Source: Acidobacteriota bacterium (GTDB taxonomy: Bacteria > Actinomycetota > Acidimicrobiia > Spongiisociales > UBA5794). From it: a DNA stretch of 61,302 nt. The notes below the pieces were generated by a model. That model saw only the letters and a program-made list of their open reading frames with translations. It searched no databases and had not been told where the DNA came from. Location: the NCBI GenBank assembly GCA_022562055.1, contig JADFQA010000019.1, positions 1 to 61,302 of the forward strand. The letters run 5' to 3'. A program made the translations under genes and the position numbers. This document shows positions 41,645 to 50,326 of the stretch, in pieces. How positions within the stretch are numbered: the stretch's first letter is position 1; every line of letters begins with the position of its first letter.

Positions 41645-42385
41645 ATGCCAACAGTCGCGATTGTGCTTGCCGCAGGCAAAGGCAGCCGCATGAATTCAGA
41701 TCTTGCAAAAGTTCTTCATCTTGCCGCGGGCAGACCGCTGATTCTCTGGATGCTCAATACCCTGGCTGACGCTGAGATTCACGATGTGGCCGTCGTGGTC
41801 GGCCACCAAGCGGACCAGGTCCGTGCTGTGCTCCCCGATGATGTAAAGACGCCGCTGCAGCGAGATCAAAACGGCACCGGACACGCTACGTCCGTCGGTC
41901 TGACGGCTTTCGATGCAGTTCCGGAGACAGTCCTTGTGCTGCCTGGCGATATGCCCCTCATCCGACCAGCGACTCTGCGATCCCTACTCGACGCCCATCG
42001 CACGTCCGGTGCTGCAGCCACGGTGCTGTCCGTTCTTGCTGAAAATCCCACCGGCTACGGTCGCCTTATCCACTCAAACGGCGAGTTGGTGGCGATCGTC
42101 GAAGAGGGAGACGCCACTCAAGATCAGCGAACCATCAAAGAGGTCAATACCTCGGTGATCGTTTTTCATGGCGAAACGCTGCTCAAGGCCCTCGAAGGGC
42201 TCGATACCGAGAACAGCCAGGGCGAGCTCTACCTCACTGACGTGATTGCTGTTTTGCACGAGGCGGGTCACACCCTGCGGTCGTACATTACGGATGCCGA
42301 AGAGGGATTTGGGGTGAACTCGGTTCGACAACTGGAAGTCGCGACCTCGATTCTGAGTCGACGCCGCCAGTCCAACACCGATTAA
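41645..42385 (+). CDS. glmU: UDP-N-acetylglucosamine pyrophosphorylase, single-domain GlmU
   Basis: 246 aa from ATG 41645. It has the nucleotidyltransferase signature LAAGKGSRMNSDLAKVLH, then QRDQNGTGHATSVGL, LVLPGDMPLIRP and a GVNSV motif. Standard GlmU is about 450 aa with a C-terminal left-handed beta-helix acetyltransferase, and that half is completely absent here. The protein can make UDP-GlcNAc from GlcNAc-1-P and UTP, but glucosamine-1-P acetylation must come from another protein. It is followed by prs, the usual glmU neighbour. Confidence 0.88.
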   Translation: MPTVAIVLAAGKGSRMNSDLAKVLHLAAGRPLILWMLNTLADAEIHDVAVVVGHQADQVRAVLPDDVKTPLQRDQNGTGHATSVGLTAFDAVPETVLVLPGDMPLIRPATLRSLLDAHRTSGAAATVLSVLAENPTGYGRLIHSNGELVAIVEEGDATQDQRTIKEVNTSVIVFHGETLLKALEGLDTENSQGELYLTDVIAVLHEAGHTLRSYITDAEEGFGVNSVRQLEVATSILSRRRQSNTD

Positions 42386-42493
42386 GGAAGGCCTCCGAGA
42401 CGCCGACTGGATAACAAGGTGGCCCGATCCGTCGGTCTGCCGGTCGCTTTGTTACGCTTGCACCGACAAGTTACGCATAGGGAGAGCCGAAAC

Positions 42494-43465
42494 ATGGAAA
42501 TCTCGAGCCGCAAGCGGCTCATGGTCTTCTCGGGTTCTGGGAATCCAGAGTTAGCAGAGGAACTAGCAAAGCTCCTTGGGACCAGTCTTGGAGGCATCGA
42601 ACGATCGGTGTTCGCCAACGGTGAGATCTACATCCACTACACCCAGAGCGTCCGTGGTGCCGATTGTTTTGTGATTCAAAGCCACTGCCCGCCGGTCAAC
42701 TTTCACATCATGGAACAGCTCATCATGATCGACGCGCTGAAACGTGCTTCTGCGAGGCGGATCACCGCGGTGGTGCCTTTCTATGGATATGCGCGTCAAG
42801 ACAAAAAAGGGCGTCCGCGAGAACCAATCTCGGCGCGGCTCATGGGTGACCTGTTTCTTGCGGCAGGGGCCGATCGGATCGTCTCTGTTGATCTGCATAC
42901 CGGCCAAATCCAAGGATTCGTCGACGTGCCGTTCGACCACCTCACTGCCCTCCCGGTGCTCGTCGATCACATCAGGGGAGTTGTTGAAGGCCCGACGACG
43001 ATTGTTTCACCCGACACGGGGCGCGTGAAATTTGCCGCGAAGTTTGCCAGGCGTCTCGACGCCTCGGTTGCGTTCGTTCACAAACGTCGCGAGACGGACG
43101 TGCGCAACGAAGTTGCTGCCCTAGAGGTCGTCGGCGACGTCGATGGTCGTCACTGTGTGATAGTGGACGACATGATCGACACCGCGGGCACGGCTGTCGG
43201 AGCTGCAGAGCTGGTCATCGAGCGTGGAGCTCTTTCGGTGCGCCTCGTCGCAACACACGGTGTTCTCTCCGACCCTGCAATCGAGCGTCTTGAGGCTTCA
43301 TCGATTATCGAGGTCGTCCTCACGAACACTCTTCCCGTCGAACGATACATCGGGAACGTTGACAAGATCACAGTGCTGTCCATTGGCCCGTTGTTGGCAG
43401 GTGCTATCGACGCCATCTTCACCGACGCGTCGGTCAGCGAAATCTTCCAGGGCGAGAATATGTAA
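42494..43465 (+). CDS. prs: Ribose-phosphate pyrophosphokinase
   Basis: 323 aa from ATG 42494, with GGGAGAG upstream. It has the catalytic flexible loop VPFYGYARQDKKGRPREPIS and the PRPP-binding loop CVIVDDMIDTAGTAV. It makes PRPP from ribose-5-P and ATP for nucleotide, His and Trp synthesis. It is followed two bases later by aceK. Confidence 0.96.
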   Translation: MEISSRKRLMVFSGSGNPELAEELAKLLGTSLGGIERSVFANGEIYIHYTQSVRGADCFVIQSHCPPVNFHIMEQLIMIDALKRASARRITAVVPFYGYARQDKKGRPREPISARLMGDLFLAAGADRIVSVDLHTGQIQGFVDVPFDHLTALPVLVDHIRGVVEGPTTIVSPDTGRVKFAAKFARRLDASVAFVHKRRETDVRNEVAALEVVGDVDGRHCVIVDDMIDTAGTAVGAAELVIERGALSVRLVATHGVLSDPAIERLEASSIIEVVLTNTLPVERYIGNVDKITVLSIGPLLAGAIDAIFTDASVSEIFQGENM

Positions 43466-43467
43466 TC

Positions 43468-45210
43468 GTGGCTCCGAGCGGCTACCACTCCAGGCAAACC
43501 TTGGCCTCAACAGATATAGCTAGTGCAATTTGGCGCGGATTCGGCGAGTATTCTGCGGAATTTGCCTCGCTTACAGACGGCGGTATTGCCTGTTTCCAGA
43601 AACGGAAGTGGGCCGAACTCCACGCCCTCACCGTGGATCGGCTTGACCTATACGAGCGCCATGTTTCCTCGCTCGTTGAACAGCTCCAGTCATCCGCGTC
43701 TGCCACACGATGGACTTCGGCGAAAGCAAACTTCGCTGAGGCTCACACCGATGCCCCGCTGGATATCGCGACGACATTCTTCAATTCAGTCACTCGTCGT
43801 ATCTTTCAGACCGTTGGTGTCGACGACACAATCGAGTTTGCAGAACCCAACAACAGTGCAGTGGATACGAGTGTCCCGATTGCTGAATACGACATATCTG
43901 TGGATTTCGAGGCGTCGTTGCGCGCCATGCTTGTTGATCGCGACCTTGGGCCGAAGTGGCGTCACCTAAAGCGGGATGTGACCCTTGCAGCACAAGAAAT
44001 TCGCACGCGAGCGGACTATCTCGATCTCGGCGACTTGCTCACCCTGGTTGTTGCAGCGCCCGTTTTCTACCGCGGCCGGTCAGCGTACATAGTCGGCTCG
44101 ATGCAAACGACACGCGGTAGCGTCCCGGTAGCGTTTGCAATCCATCACACCGTTCCCGGTCTCGCCATCGGTGCGGTCCTCCTCGAATCAAGCCAATTAT
44201 CCGCGCTCTTCTCCTATACCCGGGCGGCGTTTTTTGTTCGCGTAACGAAGCCGGGTGCCATGGTTTCATGGCTCAGAGAACTGCTTCCCCATCGAGACCT
44301 GCACGAGCTGTACTCGGCGATTGGGTACCGCAAACACGGCAAAACAGAACTCTTTCAGGACATCATGCGTTGTGTCGACTCAACCGAGCACCGCTTCACA
44401 CAGTCGCGCGGTGTTCGAGGCTTGGTGATGATTGTGTTCGACCTCGAGGGGCTCGGCGTGGTGTTCAAGGTGATACGCGATCGATTCCCCTACCCGAAGC
44501 GGACGACGAGACGTGCCATCGAAGCGAAATATCGTCAGGTGCATCGCCACGACCGAGCCGGGAGGATGATCGACGCCTACAACTTTTCGAATCTGCGGCT
44601 ACCGGTTGGTGTGTTCTCAGATCAACTTCTTGAGGAGCTGCGGACCGATGCGACGCGCTGTGTCGTCATTGACGATGACTTCGTCACGCTGCAACGTGTC
44701 TACGTCGAGCGCAAGGTCGTACCCCTCGATATCTATGTCCGCGAAGCTAACCCCATCAAGGCCGAAGCCGCGATCATCGACTACGGCCGGGCTATCAAGA
44801 ACCTGGCATCGGCCAATATTTTTCCCGGCGATATGCTGCTCAAGAACTTTGGCGTCACGCACACGGGTCGCGTGGTGCTCTATGACTACGACGAACTCTG
44901 CAAGGTCACGGACTGCCGGTTTCGTGAGATACCCGCGTCGACAAACGCTGACGACGACATGTCGGCGGATCCGTGGTTCTCGGTCGGTGACAACGACGTG
45001 TTTCCTGAGGAGTTTGAGAGATTCCTTGGTGTCCGCGGCGAGCTGAGGCAAGTCTTCGAGTTCCACCACGGCGACCTCTGGGACCCCCGTTTCTGGAGGC
45101 GAGCGCAGGAGCGAGCAACGACCGGGGAGTCCATTGAGGTGTTCCCCTATGAGAAGTCGGCGCGCCTCGGTGCGAGCACTCGGGCCACCGCTCTTCGTAG
45201 GATGGCGTGA
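43468..45210 (+). CDS. aceK: Isocitrate dehydrogenase kinase/phosphatase AceK
   Basis: 580 aa from GTG 43468, the normal AceK length. C-terminal kinase core motifs include VFKVIRDRFPYPKRTTRR, YNFSNLRLPVGVF and ANIFPGDMLLKNFGVTHTGR then VVLYDYDEL. The N-terminal regulatory half (QTLASTDIASAIWRGFGEYS) also matches. AceK phosphorylates and dephosphorylates isocitrate dehydrogenase to divert carbon into the glyoxylate shunt. It is best known from Proteobacteria, so its presence here suggests transfer. No icd, aceA or aceB is in the window. The stop overlaps the yjbQ start (TGATG). Confidence 0.93.
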   Translation: MAPSGYHSRQTLASTDIASAIWRGFGEYSAEFASLTDGGIACFQKRKWAELHALTVDRLDLYERHVSSLVEQLQSSASATRWTSAKANFAEAHTDAPLDIATTFFNSVTRRIFQTVGVDDTIEFAEPNNSAVDTSVPIAEYDISVDFEASLRAMLVDRDLGPKWRHLKRDVTLAAQEIRTRADYLDLGDLLTLVVAAPVFYRGRSAYIVGSMQTTRGSVPVAFAIHHTVPGLAIGAVLLESSQLSALFSYTRAAFFVRVTKPGAMVSWLRELLPHRDLHELYSAIGYRKHGKTELFQDIMRCVDSTEHRFTQSRGVRGLVMIVFDLEGLGVVFKVIRDRFPYPKRTTRRAIEAKYRQVHRHDRAGRMIDAYNFSNLRLPVGVFSDQLLEELRTDATRCVVIDDDFVTLQRVYVERKVVPLDIYVREANPIKAEAAIIDYGRAIKNLASANIFPGDMLLKNFGVTHTGRVVLYDYDELCKVTDCRFREIPASTNADDDMSADPWFSVGDNDVFPEEFERFLGVRGELRQVFEFHHGDLWDPRFWRRAQERATTGESIEVFPYEKSARLGASTRATALRRMA

Positions 45211-45620
45211 TGAAAACCATTGTCCTGGACGTGTACACCGGTCACGCCGCGGGAACCTTCGATCTGACTCCACAGATTTCCGAGTTTGTTGCGGGGGAGG
45301 GTGACGGACTTGTGAACGTCTTCGTGCCCCATGCCACGGCCGGTATTGCGATCATTGAGAGCGGTGCCGGATCAGATCACGATCTCATCGACCGCATCGA
45401 CGGCGTGTTGCCGCGAACCGCTGGGCTGTACCGACACCAGCACGGCGCTCAGGGCCACGGCGCAGACCATGTGTTGCCGGCGTTCATTGCCCCGACCGCG
45501 TCGATTCCGGTCATTGGAGGTGAACTCGCCCTCGGCGTTTGGCAGTCGGTGTTGCTCGTCGATACGAACGTCGACAATCCGAACCGGCAGGTGCGACTGA
45601 GCTTTCTGTCGTCACCGTAA
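45210..45620 (+). CDS. yjbQ: YjbQ / UPF0047 family protein
   Basis: 136 aa from ATG 45210; GTG 45207 is also possible. Family signature HATAGIAIIESG, YRHQHGAQGHGADHVLPAFI and GVWQSVLLVDTN. Members form trimers with a His/Asp metal-like site and complement thiamine-phosphate synthase weakly; the true function is unsettled. It is translationally coupled to aceK. Confidence 0.92.
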   Translation: MKTIVLDVYTGHAAGTFDLTPQISEFVAGEGDGLVNVFVPHATAGIAIIESGAGSDHDLIDRIDGVLPRTAGLYRHQHGAQGHGADHVLPAFIAPTASIPVIGGELALGVWQSVLLVDTNVDNPNRQVRLSFLSSP

Positions 45621-45745
45621 CGCTGCAGACGAGTTTCGCCTTGCCCACATCGGCGAATTGGCGCATAATACGGGCCGCTGCGTGACGTACCGTTCGCTCC
45701 CATCCAAAGGCCATGGAGGCGGAGCGCCTACGCGTCGCCATAAAC

Positions 45746-45785
45746 CGCGAAGTTTGTACTTGTAACGCGAAGTTTGTACTTGTAA
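45746..45785 (+). repeat. Perfect 20-bp tandem duplication upstream of rplY
   Basis: The unit CGCGAAGTTTGTACTTGTAA occurs twice head-to-tail (45746-45765 and 45766-45785), ending next to the GGAGA ribosome-binding site of rplY. It may affect leader structure, duplicate a -10-like or ribosome-binding element, or be a slippage product. Confidence 0.85.
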
Positions 45786-45796
45786 GGAGAATCATC

Positions 45797-46435
45797 ATGG
45801 ATCTGATCACGCTGAACGCCATCAAGCGTGAGGAGAGCGGCAGTCGCCCTGCGCGCCGTCTGCGTCGCGAAGGCCTCGTGCCCGCGGTCGTGTACGGTGC
45901 CGGTGTCGAAGCACTTTCTGTCGCAGTCGAACGCCGGGAGTTGTACCGCACACTCCACACCGAGTCCGGCGGAAACGCTGTAATCAGTCTTGTCATTGAC
46001 GGTGGTGACACAATCACCGCGGTCGCCCGTGAAATCCAGCGCCACCCCTACCGCGGGACGATTTCTCACCTCGACTTCATCAAGGTCGATCTTGATCACG
46101 AGATCGATGCCGAAGTCCACGTCGAATACATCGGGACTCCGATCGGTGTCAAGGAGGACGGCTCGATCGTAGAGGTGATCATGGCAGCGGTCGGCGTTCG
46201 TGCGCTGCCCGGGAATGTCCCCACGGTTATCGAAGTCGACATTTCTCACCTCGTGACGGGTTCGTCCATCAAGGCTGGGGAACTGCCAGAGATCGATAGT
46301 GTCGAATACACGGACCCCGTCGACCACACCCTGGTCACCGTGCTGGCCAAACGTGGTGCCGAGGAATCCGAAGAGTCCGAGGTCGAGGGCGACGACGAAG
46401 AAGAATTCGCCGTCGAAGACGCGGCCGACGAGTAA
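45797..46435 (+). CDS. rplY: 50S ribosomal protein L25 (CTC form)
   Basis: 212 aa from ATG 45797, with AAGGAGA upstream. The L25 domain (KREESGSRPARRLRREGLVP AVVYG region) is followed by the CTC C-terminal beta domain and an acidic tail. It binds 5S rRNA. It is TAATG-coupled to pth, the usual partner. Confidence 0.95.
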   Translation: MDLITLNAIKREESGSRPARRLRREGLVPAVVYGAGVEALSVAVERRELYRTLHTESGGNAVISLVIDGGDTITAVAREIQRHPYRGTISHLDFIKVDLDHEIDAEVHVEYIGTPIGVKEDGSIVEVIMAAVGVRALPGNVPTVIEVDISHLVTGSSIKAGELPEIDSVEYTDPVDHTLVTVLAKRGAEESEESEVEGDDEEEFAVEDAADE

Positions 46436-47031
46436 TGGCGGACGCTGGCCGATGTCTCATCGTCGGTTTGCGCAATCCTGGAACACGGTACGAGAGGACA
46501 CGACATAACGTCGGCGCCACCGCCGTTGAGCAGCTTCTGTTCCAAAACGGACTGCACCTCAGGCGCGGCCGACGCAGTCTGCGTGCCGACACCGTCGAAA
46601 CTTCCATCGGTGGACATAGCGCCGTAATTGCTCTTCCAAACACCTTCGTCAACGAGTCGGGCAGTGCTATTGGTCCACTTGTTCGTTACTACAAGGTCGA
46701 GACGTTAAACGTTCTTGTTGTTTACGACGATATCGATCTACCGTTCGCAAAACTTCGCATCCGTTTCGGGGGCAGCGCAGGTGGCCAAAACGGCGTCAAG
46801 TCGATGATCGAAAGTCTCGGCACAAAGGAGTTCTGGCGTCTGAAGATCGGTGTCGGTCGACCTCGCCCGGGCGTGCGGCCCGCTGACCATGTCCTCGCCC
46901 GCTTCGCAAAGAAGGAGCGCGATGCAATCGCGGTCACGATCAAACACGCTGCCGACCTTGCCGAACTCTTCGTTACAAATGGCGGTGATGCCGCCCGCCA
47001 ACGTGCAGGAGAGTTAGGCCCCGACAAATAG
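46435..47031 (+). CDS. pth: Peptidyl-tRNA hydrolase
   Basis: 198 aa. Catalytic features: LIVGLRNPGTRYERTRHNVG (His), NTFVNESGSAIGPL, VVYDDIDLPFAKLRIR and GGSAGGQNGVKSMIESLGT. It recycles peptidyl-tRNAs released from stalled ribosomes. Its ATG overlaps the rplY stop. Confidence 0.95.
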   Translation: MADAGRCLIVGLRNPGTRYERTRHNVGATAVEQLLFQNGLHLRRGRRSLRADTVETSIGGHSAVIALPNTFVNESGSAIGPLVRYYKVETLNVLVVYDDIDLPFAKLRIRFGGSAGGQNGVKSMIESLGTKEFWRLKIGVGRPRPGVRPADHVLARFAKKERDAIAVTIKHAADLAELFVTNGGDAARQRAGELGPDK

Positions 47032-47095
47032 CGATCCTCCGAGCATCGCAGATCCACGTCGGCCGGGGACCACAGGGGCTCACTAGGATCAGTCG

Positions 47096-48583
47096 ATGGT
47101 GTATATCGCATCCATTGATCAAGGCACGACCAGCACTCGCTGTGTCATTGTTGACCATGCCGGTGCGATCGTTGCATCCTCTCAGGTCGAACACACTCAG
47201 CATCATCCACGGCCGGGATGGGTTGAGCACGATGCCGCTGAGATCTGGTCGAATACCGAGGCTGTTATTTCGGGAGCGCTTGCGGACGGAGGCTTTACCC
47301 GGGCAGACATCAAGGCGATCGGGATAACCAACCAGCGTGAGACCACAGTGCTGTGGGACAAATCAACCGGTGAGCCTGTTGCCCGCGCAATCGTGTGGCA
47401 GGACACGCGAACCGCGGGAATCTGTGCAGCACTGGCCGAGCATGCAGACATGTTCAAGACAGTCACCGGTTTGCCGCCGGCGACGTATTTCTCAGGCCCA
47501 AAGATCCAGTGGTTGCTCGACAACACGCCGGGTCTGCGGGTCCGAGCCGAAGCCGGTGAGATCGCGTTCGGCACGATGGACTGCTGGCTCTTGTTCAAAC
47601 TCACCGGCCGTCACGTGACCGACGTGACCAACGCATCACGCACCATGCTTGCCAGCCTCGAAACCGGCAACTGGGACGCCGCGTTGTGCTCGTTGCTTGA
47701 TGTGCCGATGTCGATGCTGCCTGAGGTAGTGCCATCGGTTGGCATCGTCGCAGATGCCCGTGGTGATCTCGAGGGAGTTCCCGTGGCGGGAATACTCGGT
47801 GATCAGCAGGCTGCTCTATTCGGACATGGAGGACTTGGCCAGGGCGATGCAAAGAATACCTACGGGACCGGCTGCTTCCTGCTCGTCAGCACCGGTTTGC
47901 GTCCGGTCCGGTCCCACGCGGGACTACTCACCACGGTTGCGTATCAAATCGGCGACGGCAAGCTCCATTACGCCCTTGAGGGGTCGGTTGCGGTCGCAGG
48001 ATCGGCCGTGCAGTGGATGCGTGACAACTTGAAGATGATCGAGTCGGCATCCGAAATCGAGAGCCTGGCAAACGAGGTCGAAGACAACGGCGGCGTCTAC
48101 TTCGTGCCTGCGTTCTCTGGTCTATTTGCGCCTCGGTGGCGGCCCGATGCGCGTGGTGTCATCGCGGGACTCACCCACTACGCCACCCGGGCGCACTTTG
48201 CTCGGGCCGTTCTTGAGGCGACCGCGTTCCAGACAGCCGACGTTCTCGATGCCGTTGAACAAGACACTGGTACGAAAATGACGGAGCTGCGTGTTGATGG
48301 GGGGATGGCAGCAAACAACCTCCTTATGCAGTTCCAAGCCGACCTCTTGGGCATTCCAGTGATTGTCCCTGCATCTCTTGAGACGACGGCCATGGGAGCC
48401 GCGTTTGCGGCCGGTCTTGCCGTTGGTTTTTGGGCCAATCCGGATGAGATTCGCGGACTGAGCGTGGAGGCCAAACGGTTCACGGAAAATATCTCCGCGA
48501 GCCGCCGAGCCGAGTTGCGTCAAGGGTGGGAGAAGGCGATCGCCCGATCACTGTCATGGGTCGACGATCTGGCCGACAGTTGA
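47096..48583 (+). CDS. glpK: Glycerol kinase
   Basis: 495 aa, family-typical length. IDQGTTSTRCVIVDHAGAIV and GITNQRETTVLWDKSTGEPV mark the N-terminal FGGY domain. ILGDQQAALFGHGG and VDGGMAANNLLMQFQADLLG lie in the C-terminal ATPase half. It makes glycerol-3-phosphate. No glpF or glpD is adjacent; pgsA, which uses glycerol-3-phosphate, follows after a 149-base gap. Confidence 0.96.
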   Translation: MVYIASIDQGTTSTRCVIVDHAGAIVASSQVEHTQHHPRPGWVEHDAAEIWSNTEAVISGALADGGFTRADIKAIGITNQRETTVLWDKSTGEPVARAIVWQDTRTAGICAALAEHADMFKTVTGLPPATYFSGPKIQWLLDNTPGLRVRAEAGEIAFGTMDCWLLFKLTGRHVTDVTNASRTMLASLETGNWDAALCSLLDVPMSMLPEVVPSVGIVADARGDLEGVPVAGILGDQQAALFGHGGLGQGDAKNTYGTGCFLLVSTGLRPVRSHAGLLTTVAYQIGDGKLHYALEGSVAVAGSAVQWMRDNLKMIESASEIESLANEVEDNGGVYFVPAFSGLFAPRWRPDARGVIAGLTHYATRAHFARAVLEATAFQTADVLDAVEQDTGTKMTELRVDGGMAANNLLMQFQADLLGIPVIVPASLETTAMGAAFAAGLAVGFWANPDEIRGLSVEAKRFTENISASRRAELRQGWEKAIARSLSWVDDLADS

Positions 48584-48732
48584 CGTCGCCCCCGTCATCA
48601 GTAGGTACCGGGACGCGTGAGCAGCGCGGATCGATCGGCAGGGGCCATGTAATTCAAGTCTGCTTCTTGCGGTGTTCGACAGAAGAGCCGGGGGCTGAGC
48701 GTCGGCGCGGTTCGCACTAGGCTCCGCTCTCG

Positions 48733-49275
48733 ATGAACGTCCCGAACCTTCTTGCCACTACACGAATCGGTCTGACACCAGTAGTCATGACGTTCGTGTT
48801 GCTCAGGTCCCGTCTCGACAATGCATACGGCATTGCAGCCACGATCTTCGTGATTGCTGCACTCACCGATTTCGTGGACGGCTACTTGGCGCGCCGCTGG
48901 CAAATCACGACGACGTTCGGGGCGTTCCTCGACACGGTCGCCGACAAGATCTTGATGACCGGCATCATGATTGTGCTTGTCGAAGTCGATCGGGCATGGT
49001 CGTGGGCGGCCTTCATCATGATTGCTCGTGAGTTCATGGTCATGGGATTGCGAGGAGTGGCTGCGATGAGCCAATCGAAAATGCCGCCAAGCGTTTGGGG
49101 CAAGCTGAAGACGAACCTTCAGTTTTGGGCTATTGGGCTTGCGTTGGTGCGCGGAAGCTCCGAGCTTGGAGCGCTCTTCCTCGATGAATGGGTGATGCTC
49201 GCCGCGGTTGCCGCAACACTGATCTCGGGTTGGGACTACCTCCGCAACACAGGTTCGGTTTTGAGAGCCGCGTAA
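48733..49275 (+). CDS. pgsA: CDP-diacylglycerol--glycerol-3-phosphate 3-phosphatidyltransferase
   Basis: 180 aa integral membrane protein with the CDP-alcohol phosphotransferase motif DG-x2-AR-x8-G-x3-D-x3-D, seen in DFVDGYLARRW...FGAFLDTVADK. It makes phosphatidylglycerol-phosphate. Its stop overlaps the next ATG (TAATG). Confidence 0.92.
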   Translation: MNVPNLLATTRIGLTPVVMTFVLLRSRLDNAYGIAATIFVIAALTDFVDGYLARRWQITTTFGAFLDTVADKILMTGIMIVLVEVDRAWSWAAFIMIAREFMVMGLRGVAAMSQSKMPPSVWGKLKTNLQFWAIGLALVRGSSELGALFLDEWVMLAAVAATLISGWDYLRNTGSVLRAA

Positions 49276-50267
49276 TGGATACAGGTTCGACCGTGTTTAT
49301 CACCGGTTCCACGGGATTCATAGGCGGAGCACTCATTAGTCGGCTCCTCGCCGACGGGCGCGAGGTCCGTGCGCTCGTCAGGACGGCCGCGGCCGCTGAG
49401 CGCGCAAGAAGCCGAGGCATCGACACCGTTATTGGCGACCTCGCAAATCTTGACGTTTTGTCGATCGGGGTCGAGGGTGTCGACACGGTGTTCCACGTGG
49501 CCGGCGTCAACGAAATGTGCGCCACGAATCCGGACGCAATGACGAGCGCAAACGTCACAGGCACTCTTGCAGTGTTCGAAGCTGCGGCCGCCGCCGGTGT
49601 GTCGTGCATGGTCTACACGTCGTCGGCGGTAACGATTGGGCATCGCGCCGACGGGAGTCCCGCCGATGAACGCGACGAACACGACAGGCAGTTTGTGTCT
49701 CACTATGAACGCACGAAGTACGAGGCGGAGGTCGCACTGTTTGCGGCCGCCAGTCAATCGTCGGTGCGTGTCGTTGCGGTGAACCCCGTTTCGGTTCAAG
49801 GACCTGGGCGTACCGGTGGAAGCGCCAAGCTGTTGCTGCAGATACTCAAAAGTCGGCGCTCCGTGTTGCCGGCTACCACCATCTCGCTGGTCGACGTAGC
49901 GGATTGCGTCGAAGGACACGTGCGAGCCGAGAGTCGCGGCCTCCATCTGGAGCGATACCTGTTGAGTGGCGCTGTTATTGACACGCGCGAAATCGCGACC
50001 CTGCTGGCGTCTGTTGTCGGGGAGAAGCGGCGAGCGATAGTGGTACCGACACCATTGGTGAAAGTCGCCGCGATGCCTTTAGCCTGGTTGGTGCACCGGC
50101 TTGGCAGCACATCGTTCTGCCCAGAGATGGTGAGGACTCTGCTAAAGGGACACGCCTACGATGGTGCGAAAGCCACTCGTGAACTCGGTCTCGAATACCG
50201 CGCCATCCGTGACACGATGACCGAGACCGTTGCGTGGTACCGGAGTGAGGGACTCCTCAAACGGTGA
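49275..50267 (+). CDS. NAD-dependent epimerase/dehydratase (extended SDR)
   Basis: 330 aa from ATG 49275. Rossmann motif VFITGSTGFIGGALISRLLA, then VFHVAGVNEM and the catalytic Tyr-Lys in SHYERTKYEAEV. It resembles HpnA/dihydroflavonol-reductase-like SDRs that act on sugars or hopanoid and lipid precursors. Exact substrate unknown. It is coupled to pgsA. Confidence 0.85.
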   Translation: MDTGSTVFITGSTGFIGGALISRLLADGREVRALVRTAAAAERARSRGIDTVIGDLANLDVLSIGVEGVDTVFHVAGVNEMCATNPDAMTSANVTGTLAVFEAAAAAGVSCMVYTSSAVTIGHRADGSPADERDEHDRQFVSHYERTKYEAEVALFAAASQSSVRVVAVNPVSVQGPGRTGGSAKLLLQILKSRRSVLPATTISLVDVADCVEGHVRAESRGLHLERYLLSGAVIDTREIATLLASVVGEKRRAIVVPTPLVKVAAMPLAWLVHRLGSTSFCPEMVRTLLKGHAYDGAKATRELGLEYRAIRDTMTETVAWYRSEGLLKR

Positions 50268-50326
50268 GTCGCATCGCGGCATGACTGGTGGTTTGGGACC
50301 GGGTCAGTGCAGTACGATGGTGCGCC

